Shown one piece after another: positions 1-5,928 of a DNA stretch of 5,928 nucleotides. A model generated the notes under the pieces. That model made no database searches, was not told the origin of the DNA, and saw nothing but the letters and a program-made list of their open reading frames with translations. The DNA lies in NCBI GenBank assembly GCA_019347725.1, contig JAHWKV010000077.1, forward strand, positions 1 through 5,928. The letters run 5' to 3'. The first letter of the stretch is position 1; every line of letters begins with the position of its first letter. This stretch comes from Actinomycetota bacterium (GTDB lineage Bacteria; Actinomycetota; CADDZG01; JAHWKV01). The position numbers and the translations under genes were made by a program.

Positions 1-1800
1 CTTTACGACCGATACGACCTGTCCGGAGCTATCTACGGGCACTTGGGGCAGGGGTGCGTTCACTCGCGGATCTCGTTCGACCTCCAAACGGCTCCAGGGA
101 TTCAGCGATTCCGCGACTTTATGGAGGAAGCTGCCTACCTTTGCGTCTCGTACGGCGGCTCGCTGTCGGGCGAACACGGCGACGGCCAGGCCAGAGGAGA
201 GCTCCTGTCCCGCATGTACGGGGAAGAGCTGGTAGAGGCGTTCCGGCGCTTCAAGCGCATTTGGGACCCCCAGTGGAAGATGAACCCGGGGAAGGTAGTA
301 GACGCCAAGCCCATGGACGACCAACTCAAGCTGAGCCCTGGCCATTACAGTCCGCCGGCGATCAAGACTCACTTTTCTTTTGCCGAGGACGGGGGCAACT
401 TCGCCAGCAACTTCGCCAACACCACGCTCCGCTGCGTCGGCGTAGGCAAGTGTCTGGCCGAAAACGACACCATGTGCCCCAGTTACATGGTGACCCGCGA
501 GGAGAAGCACACCACCCGCGGCCGCGCCCGGATGCTGTTCGAAATGATGCAGGGAGAGCAGATCGACCGGGGCTGGCGCGATCCGGAGGTGCACGATTCG
601 CTGGAGCTTTGCCTGTCCTGTAAAGGGTGCAAGACGGATTGCCCAGTAGGCGTGGATATGGCTACCTACAAGTCCGAATTTCTCTCCCACTACTTCAAGG
701 GCAGGTTACGTCCGGCCCCCGCTTATGTGATGGGCCTCGTATTCGTGTGGGCGCGCCTGGGCTCGGCAGTGCCGCACCTCGCCAATCTGCTCACGCAAAC
801 TCCAGTGCTCTCGGGCCTCGCCAAGAAACTCGGCGGGCTGGCGCCCCAGCGACCCGCGCCCAAACTCGCGAGCCAAACGCTCGAGTCCTGGTTTGCAGAC
901 CGTGATCCCGTCAATGAGGGAAGGCCGCTGGTCATGGTCTGGCCCGACACGTTCAATAACTACTTTCACCCCGAGGCCGGCAAGGCCACGGTTGAGATGC
1001 TGGAATCCGCCGGGTACCAAGTCGAGATGCCCGGCCGGAATCTTTGCTGTGGGCGGCCTCTGTACGACTACGGAATGCTAACCACCGCAAAAGCCCTGCT
1101 CAGGCAGACGGTGACGACCCTGCGCCCACAGATCGTCGCAGGGACCCCGATAGTCGGCATCGAGCCCAGTTGCGTGGCGGTGTTTCGCGAGGAAATGACC
1201 AAACTGATATCTAACGACGAGGACGCCAAGCGGCTGAGCAGTCAGTTCTTCACCCTTGGCGAGTTCCTGGAAGACCACGACTACCAGCCACCCCGGCTAA
1301 ATGGCCGGGCGCTGCTTCATCCCCACTGCCACCAGAGCGCCGTGATGGGCATATCGGCCGAGGAGCGACTGCTTGGCGCAACGGGACTGGAAGTAACCCT
1401 CTCCAAAGCTGGGTGCTGTGGATTGGCGGGCTCGTTCGGATTTGAGGCCGGAGAGAAATACGATATGTCGGTCGCCGTCGGTCAACGGCGGCTGATACCC
1501 AAGGTAAAAGACGCTTCAGACGAAACGCTGCTCGTCGCCGACGGGTTCTCCTGCAAGTCGCAGATCGAGCATCTAACCTCCCGTCGCGCTCTGCACCTCG
1601 CGCAGGTGCTGCGCATGGCCGGCAACGGCGAGGATCCAAGGTTGGGCGCCCGTCCCGAAGACGGCCATCCCGACGCCGTCCAGTCGCCCCAGCCGACCCG
1701 CGCCGAGTGGCTGATACTCGGACTGACGGGCGTGGCTTGCATGGCGCCGTGGATCCGCCGGTACCGACGTAAGGCGTTCGGACGCCCCCGCGGGGCTTGA
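1..1800 (+). CDS. FAD-linked oxidase / 4Fe-4S / CCG fusion dehydrogenase (3' part; probable D-2-hydroxyacid dehydrogenase)
   Basis: The reading frame is open from base 1, so the start lies upstream; 599 C-terminal residues are present. The family (E. coli YdiJ and the iron-sulfur D-lactate dehydrogenase Dld-II are similar fusions of about 950-1000 aa) oxidises D-2-hydroxyacids with FAD and passes electrons through Fe-S centres to the respiratory chain. Seen, numbering from the first codon in the window: the end of the FAD-oxidase C domain with YGHLGQGCVH (12-21), SGEHGDGQARGE (56-67) and the MNPGK motif; a first cluster motif with Cys145, Cys151 and Cys159 followed by PSYMVTRE; a second CxxCxxCxxxCP cluster (Cys204, 207, 210, 214); then cysteine-rich CCG elements NLCCGRP (Cys349/350), HPHCHQS (Cys443) and GCCGLAG (Cys472/473). 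All expected ligands are intact. The last ~30 residues form a hydrophobic stretch (570-585) followed by RRYRRK, a possible membrane-contacting tail. The exact substrate cannot be told. It ends 13 bp before the convergent epimerase gene. Confidence 0.93.
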   Translation, partial: LYDRYDLSGAIYGHLGQGCVHSRISFDLQTAPGIQRFRDFMEEAAYLCVSYGGSLSGEHGDGQARGELLSRMYGEELVEAFRRFKRIWDPQWKMNPGKVVDAKPMDDQLKLSPGHYSPPAIKTHFSFAEDGGNFASNFANTTLRCVGVGKCLAENDTMCPSYMVTREEKHTTRGRARMLFEMMQGEQIDRGWRDPEVHDSLELCLSCKGCKTDCPVGVDMATYKSEFLSHYFKGRLRPAPAYVMGLVFVWARLGSAVPHLANLLTQTPVLSGLAKKLGGLAPQRPAPKLASQTLESWFADRDPVNEGRPLVMVWPDTFNNYFHPEAGKATVEMLESAGYQVEMPGRNLCCGRPLYDYGMLTTAKALLRQTVTTLRPQIVAGTPIVGIEPSCVAVFREEMTKLISNDEDAKRLSSQFFTLGEFLEDHDYQPPRLNGRALLHPHCHQSAVMGISAEERLLGATGLEVTLSKAGCCGLAGSFGFEAGEKYDMSVAVGQRRLIPKVKDASDETLLVADGFSCKSQIEHLTSRRALHLAQVLRMAGNGEDPRLGARPEDGHPDAVQSPQPTRAEWLILGLTGVACMAPWIRRYRRKAFGRPRGA

Positions 1801-1813
1801 CCCGGCGGATGCT

Positions 1814-2728
1814 CTAAGGTGCCAGTCCGGCACCCCACCGGTGGGTCACCGACTCGCCGGGTTCCAAACGAAGCACATGCTCGCCCGATTGCAGGCCGTT
1901 AGGCGGGCACGACATCGGCTCGACGCCCAATCCCCGTCTACGGCGAGACGGCGCCAACGTATCAGCCGTAAATATCTCGATGTACGGGTAGCTACGATCG
2001 GTCCATAGCTGTGCGCAGCGCCCGTCTTGGCCGAACAGCCGCACCCAGAACAGATCCCCAGCGTCGCGATCCAGGTCCGCAAAAGCAAAGTCCACCTCAG
2101 TAGCACCCACCCGCCGCCTGGTGGAAAAGTCGAACTGACTACCCTTAACCGCCTCCCGGCCGGCGGGCAGTTGACGGGCATCGGTTGCGATTCGGGTTGC
2201 CGCCGCAAACTCCAGCTCGCAGCCGTCCACCAGACCCCGGCCGGGGGACAGATAAGGGTGTTGTCCGCAACCGTAAGGACACACACTATTGCCGGCATTC
2301 GTCGCGGTCATGGTAACGGCGAGACCGCCGGCATCCAGCCTGTAATCCATCTCGACGTCCAGGTGGAAGGGATAGCCCTGCATCGGAAACAAAGTTGCGG
2401 CCATCGTCACTCGGTCGGCCTCGTGCAGCTTTGCGTGCCATGGTCGCCACCTCAACAAGCCGTGGATTGCGTTCGACTTGGGCGGCTCGGTGAGGGCTAC
2501 CTGGTAATCGACTCCTTCAAAGCTGTATCTACCGTCGCCCAGCCGGTTCGGCCAGGGGATAAGGGGGGCACCATGCGCACCGTCGCACACCATATCGACG
2601 TCGTATGGGTGCAAGACCGCACGACCGCCGTCGACGTACTCACGGACACCGCCACCAACCTCGACGATCGTCGCCCGCTGATCCCCATGGCTGATCACGT
2701 ACTGTTGCCCGGATGGAACCGCGCCCAT
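1814..2728 (-). CDS. Aldose 1-epimerase (galactose mutarotase) family protein
   Basis: A full-length 304-aa beta-sandwich mutarotase-family protein. The family interconverts alpha and beta anomers of aldoses or sugar derivatives in the cytoplasm. Seen: PWPNRLGDGRYSF (58-70), the conserved Asn-Arg segment of the sugar site; IHGLLR with His89; GQHPYL with His157, the position of the family's catalytic His; VDFAF with Asp213 in the sugar-binding position; YPYIEIFT (247-254); and GLGVEPMSCPPNG with Glu270 as the likely catalytic base. The pattern is closer to the YihR-like branch than to classic GalM, so the substrate may not be galactose. The ATG is supported by a purine-rich GAAGGGAG just upstream and by an in-frame TAA 21 bases before it. 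There are no neighbouring sugar-catabolism genes in the window to name a substrate. It faces the dehydrogenase tail to tail and the ubiquitin-like gene head to head. Confidence 0.92.
   Translation of the reverse strand: MGAVPSGQQYVISHGDQRATIVEVGGGVREYVDGGRAVLHPYDVDMVCDGAHGAPLIPWPNRLGDGRYSFEGVDYQVALTEPPKSNAIHGLLRWRPWHAKLHEADRVTMAATLFPMQGYPFHLDVEMDYRLDAGGLAVTMTATNAGNSVCPYGCGQHPYLSPGRGLVDGCELEFAAATRIATDARQLPAGREAVKGSQFDFSTRRRVGATEVDFAFADLDRDAGDLFWVRLFGQDGRCAQLWTDRSYPYIEIFTADTLAPSRRRRGLGVEPMSCPPNGLQSGEHVLRLEPGESVTHRWGAGLAP
1818..1845. terminator. Possible hairpin terminator between convergent genes (weak)
   Basis: A perfect 6-bp stem GGTGCC/GGCACC (1818-1823 with 1829-1834, loop AGTCC) starts 18 bases after the dehydrogenase stop and abuts a perfect 12-bp palindrome CCCACCGGTGGG (1834-1845). 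The two share base 1834, so they cannot both fold fully. There is no T-tract on either strand, and the element lies inside the last codons of the epimerase gene, so the symmetry may simply be GC-rich coding sequence. It could slow or stop read-through from the dehydrogenase gene; this is inference. Confidence 0.25.
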
Positions 2729-2947
2729 ACTCGCTCCCTTCGTCGACGGTTAGGCAGCGCGGCGAAACCAGGGGGCCGCCTGCAGTTGATCGATTACCCG
2801 GTCGAAGGGCGGATGAAAACAGTCGCCATACAGGAGGCGTCGCTCACGGCCGGATGGGGAACACCACGGCGTCTATCAATCCCCGTTTACAGACGACTTT
2901 AGGTAAGGGAAAATAAATGAACGGGTAACGAGTAAGGAGTAGATCAA
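2729..2947. other. Divergent intergenic region between epimerase and ubiquitin-like genes
   Basis: This 219-bp spacer should carry the promoters of both flanking genes. The half nearer the ubiquitin-like gene (about 2871-2947) is clearly more AT-rich than the rest of the window. It includes TTTACA at 2886-2891, a 5/6 match to a -35 box, and an AAAATAAAT stretch near 2911-2918, but the spacing between them is not convincing, so no promoter is assigned. The half nearer the epimerase is GC-rich and contains a 40-codon start-less open frame on the minus strand (2750-2872) that I do not call as a gene. Confidence 0.5.
2934..2939 (+). promoter_or_regulatory. Ribosome binding site of the ubiquitin-like gene
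   Basis: AAGGAG, a near-perfect anti-16S match, ends 8 bases before the ATG at 2948. It fixes the start of this short gene and argues that the ORF is truly translated, and probably well translated. Confidence 0.8.
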
Positions 2948-3190
2948 ATGGAACAGGCTTCCGGTCAGTACGAGGTACTCGTCGAAGGCAAGATCTATCC
3001 ATGGGACAAAGAGGCGATCAGTACCTCGGAGATTCGCTCGCTCGGCGAACTACCTTCCGACCGCCCCGTGGTTGAAGTCGATCTAACCAGCGGTAAGGAA
3101 AAACCAATCGAGGAAGGCCAGGTGCACCAGCTGGTGGCACTGCAGGAAGGCAAGGGCCTCACCAAGCACGTCAATTTCCGGCGCGGATAA
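2948..3190 (+). CDS. Small multiubiquitin-family ubiquitin-like protein (single domain, C-terminal Arg-Gly)
   Basis: This 80-aa protein has one predicted beta-grasp domain and almost nothing else. Seen: a first strand QYEVLVEGKIYPW (7-19), then EIRSLGELPSDRPVVEVDL (28-46) giving the helix and next strand, an acidic linker, a VHQLVALQEGKG segment, and the tail KHVNFRRG ending in a bare glycine. The YPWD..I...EIR.LG.LP.D.PVVEVDL layout matches my recollection of short single-domain members of the bacterial multiubiquitin family (Pfam Multi_ubiq). Relatives of that family are ubiquitin-like modifiers often encoded beside E1 (ThiF-like), E2-like and JAB-peptidase genes. The exposed terminal Gly needs no trimming before activation, which fits a modifier (inference). 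Oddly, none of those partners is adjacent: both flanking genes are on the opposite strand and unrelated. Start supported by AAGGAG at 2934. Another small beta-grasp protein is possible; the family call rests on pattern recall. Confidence 0.82.
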   Translation: MEQASGQYEVLVEGKIYPWDKEAISTSEIRSLGELPSDRPVVEVDLTSGKEKPIEEGQVHQLVALQEGKGLTKHVNFRRG

Positions 3191-3354
3191 AACGACCTTC
3201 ACGCGAAGGCTATGGTCTGGCGCCCACTCCCGTCGTGAACTCCCGGCTTCGCATGGGACCGCCGGCCTTGGGTTTCTAGTGGCGGGGTGTCCATGCCGGC
3301 GGCTTCCCGCCGTGGTGGTACCCATCGAGGCTATCGAGAAACGCCGTCTCGACC
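3191..3354. other. Intergenic gap between convergent ubiquitin-like and LMF genes
   Basis: These 164 bp lie between two gene 3' ends. I see no gene with a start codon and ribosome site. One + frame (3192-3380) stays open for 62 codons without a plausible start, which is unremarkable in GC-rich DNA. A short 5-bp hairpin CCTTC/GAAGG with loop ACGC sits just after the ubiquitin-like stop (3196-3209), and a stronger GC hairpin lies at 3297-3312. Confidence 0.5.
3297..3312. terminator. Possible bidirectional hairpin terminator (weak)
   Basis: CGGCGG, loop CTTC, CCGCCG makes a perfect 6-bp all-GC stem with a tetraloop. It lies 43 bases past the stop of the convergent LMF gene and 107 bases past that of the ubiquitin-like gene. 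No T-run follows on either strand, so it is not a classic intrinsic terminator. The position between convergent genes is the main support. Confidence 0.3.
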
Positions 3355-4806
3355 TCAACGCGGGTATTCAAACCTACTGAGCCCGATGGGCGGAAGGTAC
3401 TCCCCTACCCATTGCCGTTCCCACCACGCCGCAGTTCGTTTTCTCTCCTTCCGGGTCGTGAACCGGTAACGGTACAGACTGGCGCGGACCAGCGCAGGAG
3501 GCTGGTCGGGGAACGGATTGCCCCGCAAGAGCTTCAAGGTCGGAGCATCGTTGTGCAGCAGCCGCTCGACCAGTCCCAGTATCCAAGGGTGGTCCCATGG
3601 AGTGGTCATCGCGGCAAACCACATCAGCCAGTCCAATCTCAGGTGATACGGGGCCACCTGCGGCGGCCGCCGGTTGGGATCACCGGGCTTGCCCTTGAAT
3701 TCGTACTCCCGCCACTTGGATTCCGGCGACCCCTCGGGGTCCTCGGTGCCCTCGATCACGATCTCGTAGCGCTCCCGGGTGACGGTGCCGAAAGCCCCAT
3801 AGGAGTTGACCAGGTCGAGGGGGTTGAAACTTACGTTCATCCTCTGGCGCCGGGACAGCAGGTTGCGTACCGGCCAGTAGCTGAGCACTGCCACTAGGAC
3901 GGAGCATGCTATCGCCGCTGCAGCAAGCCACGACGGCATAGGCGCCAAATCTGGCGCCTGCGCCGGAATCACAGCACCAAGCTGAGCATCGTTAAACGCG
4001 CTGAAAGCCAGAGCCACGGCTACGAAGTTCAGCCAGGCAAAGTTGCCGGACAGGATTAGCCAACCCTGATGCACGACAACAGCCAGGCCGGCGATCCCGG
4101 CTACCGGTTGCGGTGCGAAGAGCCCGAACGGAACGACAAGCTGCAGAACATGGTTCCCCGCCACCTCCAGGCGGTGGATCCCCGCCGGCGAGCGGTGGAA
4201 GTACCAGCTCAAGGGGTTGGGCATGGGCTGGCTCTCGTGGTGGTAGTAAAGGCAGGTAAGTCGCCGCCAGCACTCATCTCCTCGGATCTTTATCAGCCCC
4301 GCCCCGAACTCCAATCGGAACAGCATCCACCGGAACAAAAAAATCATCGCAACCGGTGGAGCGTGGCTTGCCGAACCCAGGAAAACCGCCAGGAACCCCG
4401 CCTCAAGCAGCACGGACTCCCACCCGAACCCGTAAAATACCTGGCCCACGTTGACTATCGAAAGATAAAGGACCCACAGCGTCAGCCAGCACAGCATGGG
4501 CACCCACGCCGGACCCTGTTGCGGCAGGCCGGCGACCAGCGCAGCAGCCGCAAGGATCCCGGTCCAGCACACCACCCACAGCAGCCGGTCGGAGTAGCGA
4601 AAGTGAAACAGGCTGGGGGCACGGCGAAACGGCACAGCGGCCACGAAGCTGGGTACCGGTAGCAGCCCGCGCTCGCCCAGGAGCGGTCGAAATTGGTTGA
4701 GCGCTGCCACGAAGGCGATGAGGTACAGCAGACCCAAGGCCCGCTCGAGGAGCAGGCGGGATAGCCAGTACTCTGGGGCGCTCACCCAGTCCAGCAAACC
4801 CTCCAC
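3355..4806 (-). CDS. Lipase maturation factor (LMF1/LMF2-like) family membrane protein
   Basis: A full-length 483-aa polytopic membrane protein of the LMF family. In animals LMF1 acts in the ER in folding of lipases; the role of bacterial members is not established. Seen: about seven hydrophobic segments (near 18-37, 75-93, 101-120, 130-146, 150-167, 217-270, 292-312). Family motifs include NQFRPLLGERGLLPVP (37-52), SLFHF..SD (65-73), NVGQVFYGFGWESVLLEAG (119-137), RWMLFRLEFGAGLIKIRGD (159-177), LTCLYYHHESQPMPNP (183-198), NFAWLN (255-260), LVNSYGAFG (332-340), and a soluble C-terminal part with WREYEFKGKPGDP and WERQWVGEYLPP (462-473). The start is GTG: an in-frame TGA lies directly before it, so the frame cannot extend further. 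No ribosome site precedes that GTG. A second GTG at 4785 has GGAGGG 13 bases upstream and would shorten the protein by 7 residues. No lipase gene is adjacent. Confidence 0.93.
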   Translation of the reverse strand: MEGLLDWVSAPEYWLSRLLLERALGLLYLIAFVAALNQFRPLLGERGLLPVPSFVAAVPFRRAPSLFHFRYSDRLLWVVCWTGILAAAALVAGLPQQGPAWVPMLCWLTLWVLYLSIVNVGQVFYGFGWESVLLEAGFLAVFLGSASHAPPVAMIFLFRWMLFRLEFGAGLIKIRGDECWRRLTCLYYHHESQPMPNPLSWYFHRSPAGIHRLEVAGNHVLQLVVPFGLFAPQPVAGIAGLAVVVHQGWLILSGNFAWLNFVAVALAFSAFNDAQLGAVIPAQAPDLAPMPSWLAAAAIACSVLVAVLSYWPVRNLLSRRQRMNVSFNPLDLVNSYGAFGTVTRERYEIVIEGTEDPEGSPESKWREYEFKGKPGDPNRRPPQVAPYHLRLDWLMWFAAMTTPWDHPWILGLVERLLHNDAPTLKLLRGNPFPDQPPALVRASLYRYRFTTRKERKRTAAWWERQWVGEYLPPIGLSRFEYPR

Positions 4807-4946
4807 TCAACGAGCGTACCGAATGCATGCCCGCAGAACGTTCACGGCCTTAACTTTCCAGTACCCGCCCTATCACCTACACCGCGGACTGGAGTATTCT
4901 GGACATAAGCCTCACCTGCCGCGTACGTCGTAGGAGTTGGACGGTT
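4807..4946. other. Divergent intergenic region between LMF and membrane-protein genes
   Basis: This 140-bp spacer must hold promoters for both flanking genes unless they are read from further away. On the + strand TTAACT (4850-4855) followed 15 bases later by TATCAC (4871-4876) is a poor sigma-70-like pair. TATTCT at 4895-4900 is another isolated -10-like hexamer. Neither is convincing. AGGAG at 4932-4936, 10 bases before the ATG at 4947, is the ribosome site of the downstream gene. No operator-like repeat was found. Confidence 0.45.
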
Positions 4947-5744
4947 ATGAAAAAGCTGTCCCACGCTGATCGGGTTCCGGGGATGCAGGGATTCACTGCG
5001 AATATCCCCCAAGCTCTCAAGCCGGCTGACCTATCGGGGGGCGCGGCCTCCAGTGCGGCGATTGCCGGTTTCATCGCCACAGCGGCGATGTCGATGCTAG
5101 TGCTCGCCGGATACGCCGTTGCCGTATCGCTCGGATCTGCCGAGCCGGGTGCATCCCTGCTGCAACGCTGGATGTGGGGCTTGGCCCACAACTCCCTCAC
5201 CCAGGCCACCCAGACCCTGCTCCCGATTGCACTAGGCATTCATTTTCTTGCCGGCATCGCCTGGGCCATGGTCTACGCGGCCTTTGCCCAGCACCGGCTG
5301 CATGGCCCGGGCGGGAGAAGGGGAATGCTGTTTTCCCTTGTACCGTGGGGTCTGTCGGTAGTTTTGTTCCTGCCGCTGGTCGGGGGAGGTCTCTTTGGCT
5401 TTGCCTTTGATGCCGGTCCGCTGCCGATCTTCGGCAACCTGATGGCGCACCTAATCTACGGCGCGTTGCTCGGTCAGATGTATGGCCCGTGGGGTGAGCG
5501 CCTTTTAAGCGGTAAGACTACGGCCGCCAATCCGGAGGAGGCCAGCTTGGTACCGCGCGAGGAGCGGGCAATCGCGATCGGCATCTCGGCAGGATTGGTT
5601 GCGGGCGGTCTACTGGGTTGGCTGGCCAGCATATTCGACGTGGTTGCCTTCAGTCTCGGAGCGGCATCGTTGCTCGGCACCGTAGGAGGTAGCCTTATCG
5701 GCGCTTTTGTTGCCTCCTATGTGGGCCTGTCGCAGAAAGATTGA
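4947..5744 (+). CDS. Six-helix membrane protein of unknown function (DUF6789-like)
   Basis: A 265-aa hydrophobic protein with no recognised enzyme motif. A ~30-residue polar N-terminus is followed by likely membrane segments near 36-62, 88-116, 126-150, 160-180, 208-228 and 232-260. Residues 181-207 (GERLLSGKTTAANPEEAS and on) form a charged loop separating the first four helices from the last two. Segments 2 and 4 share a His-hydrophobic-Gly-Tyr pattern: IHFLAGIAWAMVYA (98-111) and MAHLIYGALLGQMYG (166-180). That pattern resembles the DUF6789 family as I recall it; the assignment is tentative. The final two Gly/Ala-rich helices, with GGSLIGAFVASYVG, look like the GlsB/YeaQ or transglycosylase-associated type of small glycine-rich membrane hairpin, so a fusion is possible. 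Start chosen for the AGGAG 10 bases upstream. It is alone on its strand, with the Rdx gene convergent 30 bp downstream. Confidence 0.85.
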   Translation: MKKLSHADRVPGMQGFTANIPQALKPADLSGGAASSAAIAGFIATAAMSMLVLAGYAVAVSLGSAEPGASLLQRWMWGLAHNSLTQATQTLLPIALGIHFLAGIAWAMVYAAFAQHRLHGPGGRRGMLFSLVPWGLSVVLFLPLVGGGLFGFAFDAGPLPIFGNLMAHLIYGALLGQMYGPWGERLLSGKTTAANPEEASLVPREERAIAIGISAGLVAGGLLGWLASIFDVVAFSLGAASLLGTVGGSLIGAFVASYVGLSQKD

Positions 5745-5774
5745 GCTGCGGTGAGGGGTGCCTACTCCACCCAG

Positions 5775-5928
5775 TTACAGGTAGCTGCCCACTCTGTCCA
5801 CGATTGAATTCAGATCATAGCCCTCGTCGGACTTGTCGTAGACGACCGTGTCGTCGACGCTTACCTTGAAGACACCGCCGTGGCCCGGTTTGAACTTCAG
5901 CCCGTCAATCTTATTTTTGTAGGTTTCA
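5775..5928 (-). CDS. Rdx (SelT/SelW/SelH-like) family protein, C-terminal part
   Basis: The minus-strand frame is open from the window edge to a TAA at 5775-5777, giving 50 C-terminal residues; the N-terminal part lies beyond the window. Seen: LKFKPGHGGVFKVSVDD (10-26), then TVVYDKSDEGYDLNSIVDRV (27-46) and a short tail. GxGGVFxVxVDxxxVYxKxxEG is the second half of the Rdx thioredoxin-like fold shared with selenoprotein W, where it precedes a helix that packs on the sheet. Family members carry a CxxC or CxxU redox motif near residue 10, outside this window, so redox competence cannot be judged here. Usual length is 75-100 aa, so about half is missing. The DEGYDLNS segment replaces the common TGRFPE turn. 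It converges with the DUF6789-like gene across a 30-bp gap. Confidence 0.85.
   Translation of the reverse strand, partial: ETYKNKIDGLKFKPGHGGVFKVSVDDTVVYDKSDEGYDLNSIVDRVGSYL

Noticed and set aside
1250..1639. 129-codon open frame on the - strand within the dehydrogenase
   Set aside because: It is antisense to the CCG domain with its conserved cysteines, and its translation is Arg-rich and featureless.
2027..2902. Long 291-codon open frame on the + strand
   Set aside because: It lies opposite the epimerase gene, whose motifs are intact, and its translation is low-complexity and matches no family. It is an antisense shadow of a GC-rich gene.
2713..2916. Possible small + strand gene of 67 codons upstream of the ubiquitin-like gene
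   Set aside because: Its start lies inside the epimerase 5' end, it has no convincing ribosome site, and the protein is Arg/Pro-rich with no recognisable pattern; it also crosses the AT-rich leader of the next gene.
2886..2917. TTTACA plus AAAATAAAT as a sigma-70 promoter
   Set aside because: The two elements are about 20 bases apart and the -10 matches only about 4 of 6; too weak to assign, though the region probably holds the promoter.
3083..3358. 91-codon open frame on the - strand opposite the ubiquitin-like gene
   Set aside because: It overlaps the ubiquitin-like gene in antisense, has no domain pattern, and the sense gene has the better start signal.
4069..4662. 197-codon open frame on the + strand
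   Set aside because: It lies opposite the LMF gene; the translation is rich in Gln, Pro and Arg without any domain pattern, as expected of a shadow frame.
5745..5774. Hairpin in the 30-bp gap before the Rdx gene
   Set aside because: Only a five-pair stem with a bulge (GTGAG with CTCCAC) and no T-run; not enough to call a terminator.

Overview
This is a stretch of ordinary-looking chromosome from a moderately high-GC bacterium. Most intergenic gaps are short, Shine-Dalgarno sites are visible before several genes, and one gene starts with GTG. The phylum cannot be fixed from these genes. They fit an environmental proteobacterium or actinobacterium, and that is inference. I saw no tRNA, rRNA, CRISPR array, insertion sequence, phage or plasmid signature.

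Layout from left to right: (1) the 3' part of a large FAD-linked oxidase fused to a 4Fe-4S/CCG iron-sulfur module, a D-2-hydroxyacid (D-lactate or 2-hydroxyglutarate) dehydrogenase type, + strand, its start lying upstream of the window; (2) a complete aldose 1-epimerase family gene, - strand, tail to tail with the first gene; (3) a 219-bp divergent intergenic region; (4) an 80-residue single-domain ubiquitin-like protein of the multiubiquitin family, + strand, with a strong ribosome site and a C-terminal Arg-Gly; (5) a 164-bp gap holding a GC-rich hairpin; (6) a complete lipase-maturation-factor family membrane protein, - strand, GTG start; (7) a 140-bp divergent intergenic region; (8) a six-helix membrane protein of unknown function resembling DUF6789, + strand; (9) the C-terminal 50 residues of an Rdx (SelW-like) thioredoxin-fold protein, - strand, cut by the window end.

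Adjacent genes alternate in strand all the way along, so no two of them form an operon and each is probably transcribed alone. There is therefore little positional evidence that they work together. Broad themes are oxidation of a hydroxyacid with electron transfer to the membrane, sugar anomer or sugar-derivative handling, and membrane or envelope functions. The most interesting item is the ubiquitin-like protein: no E1, E2 or JAB peptidase gene lies beside it inside the window. It is either a stand-alone modifier or one served by conjugation genes elsewhere.
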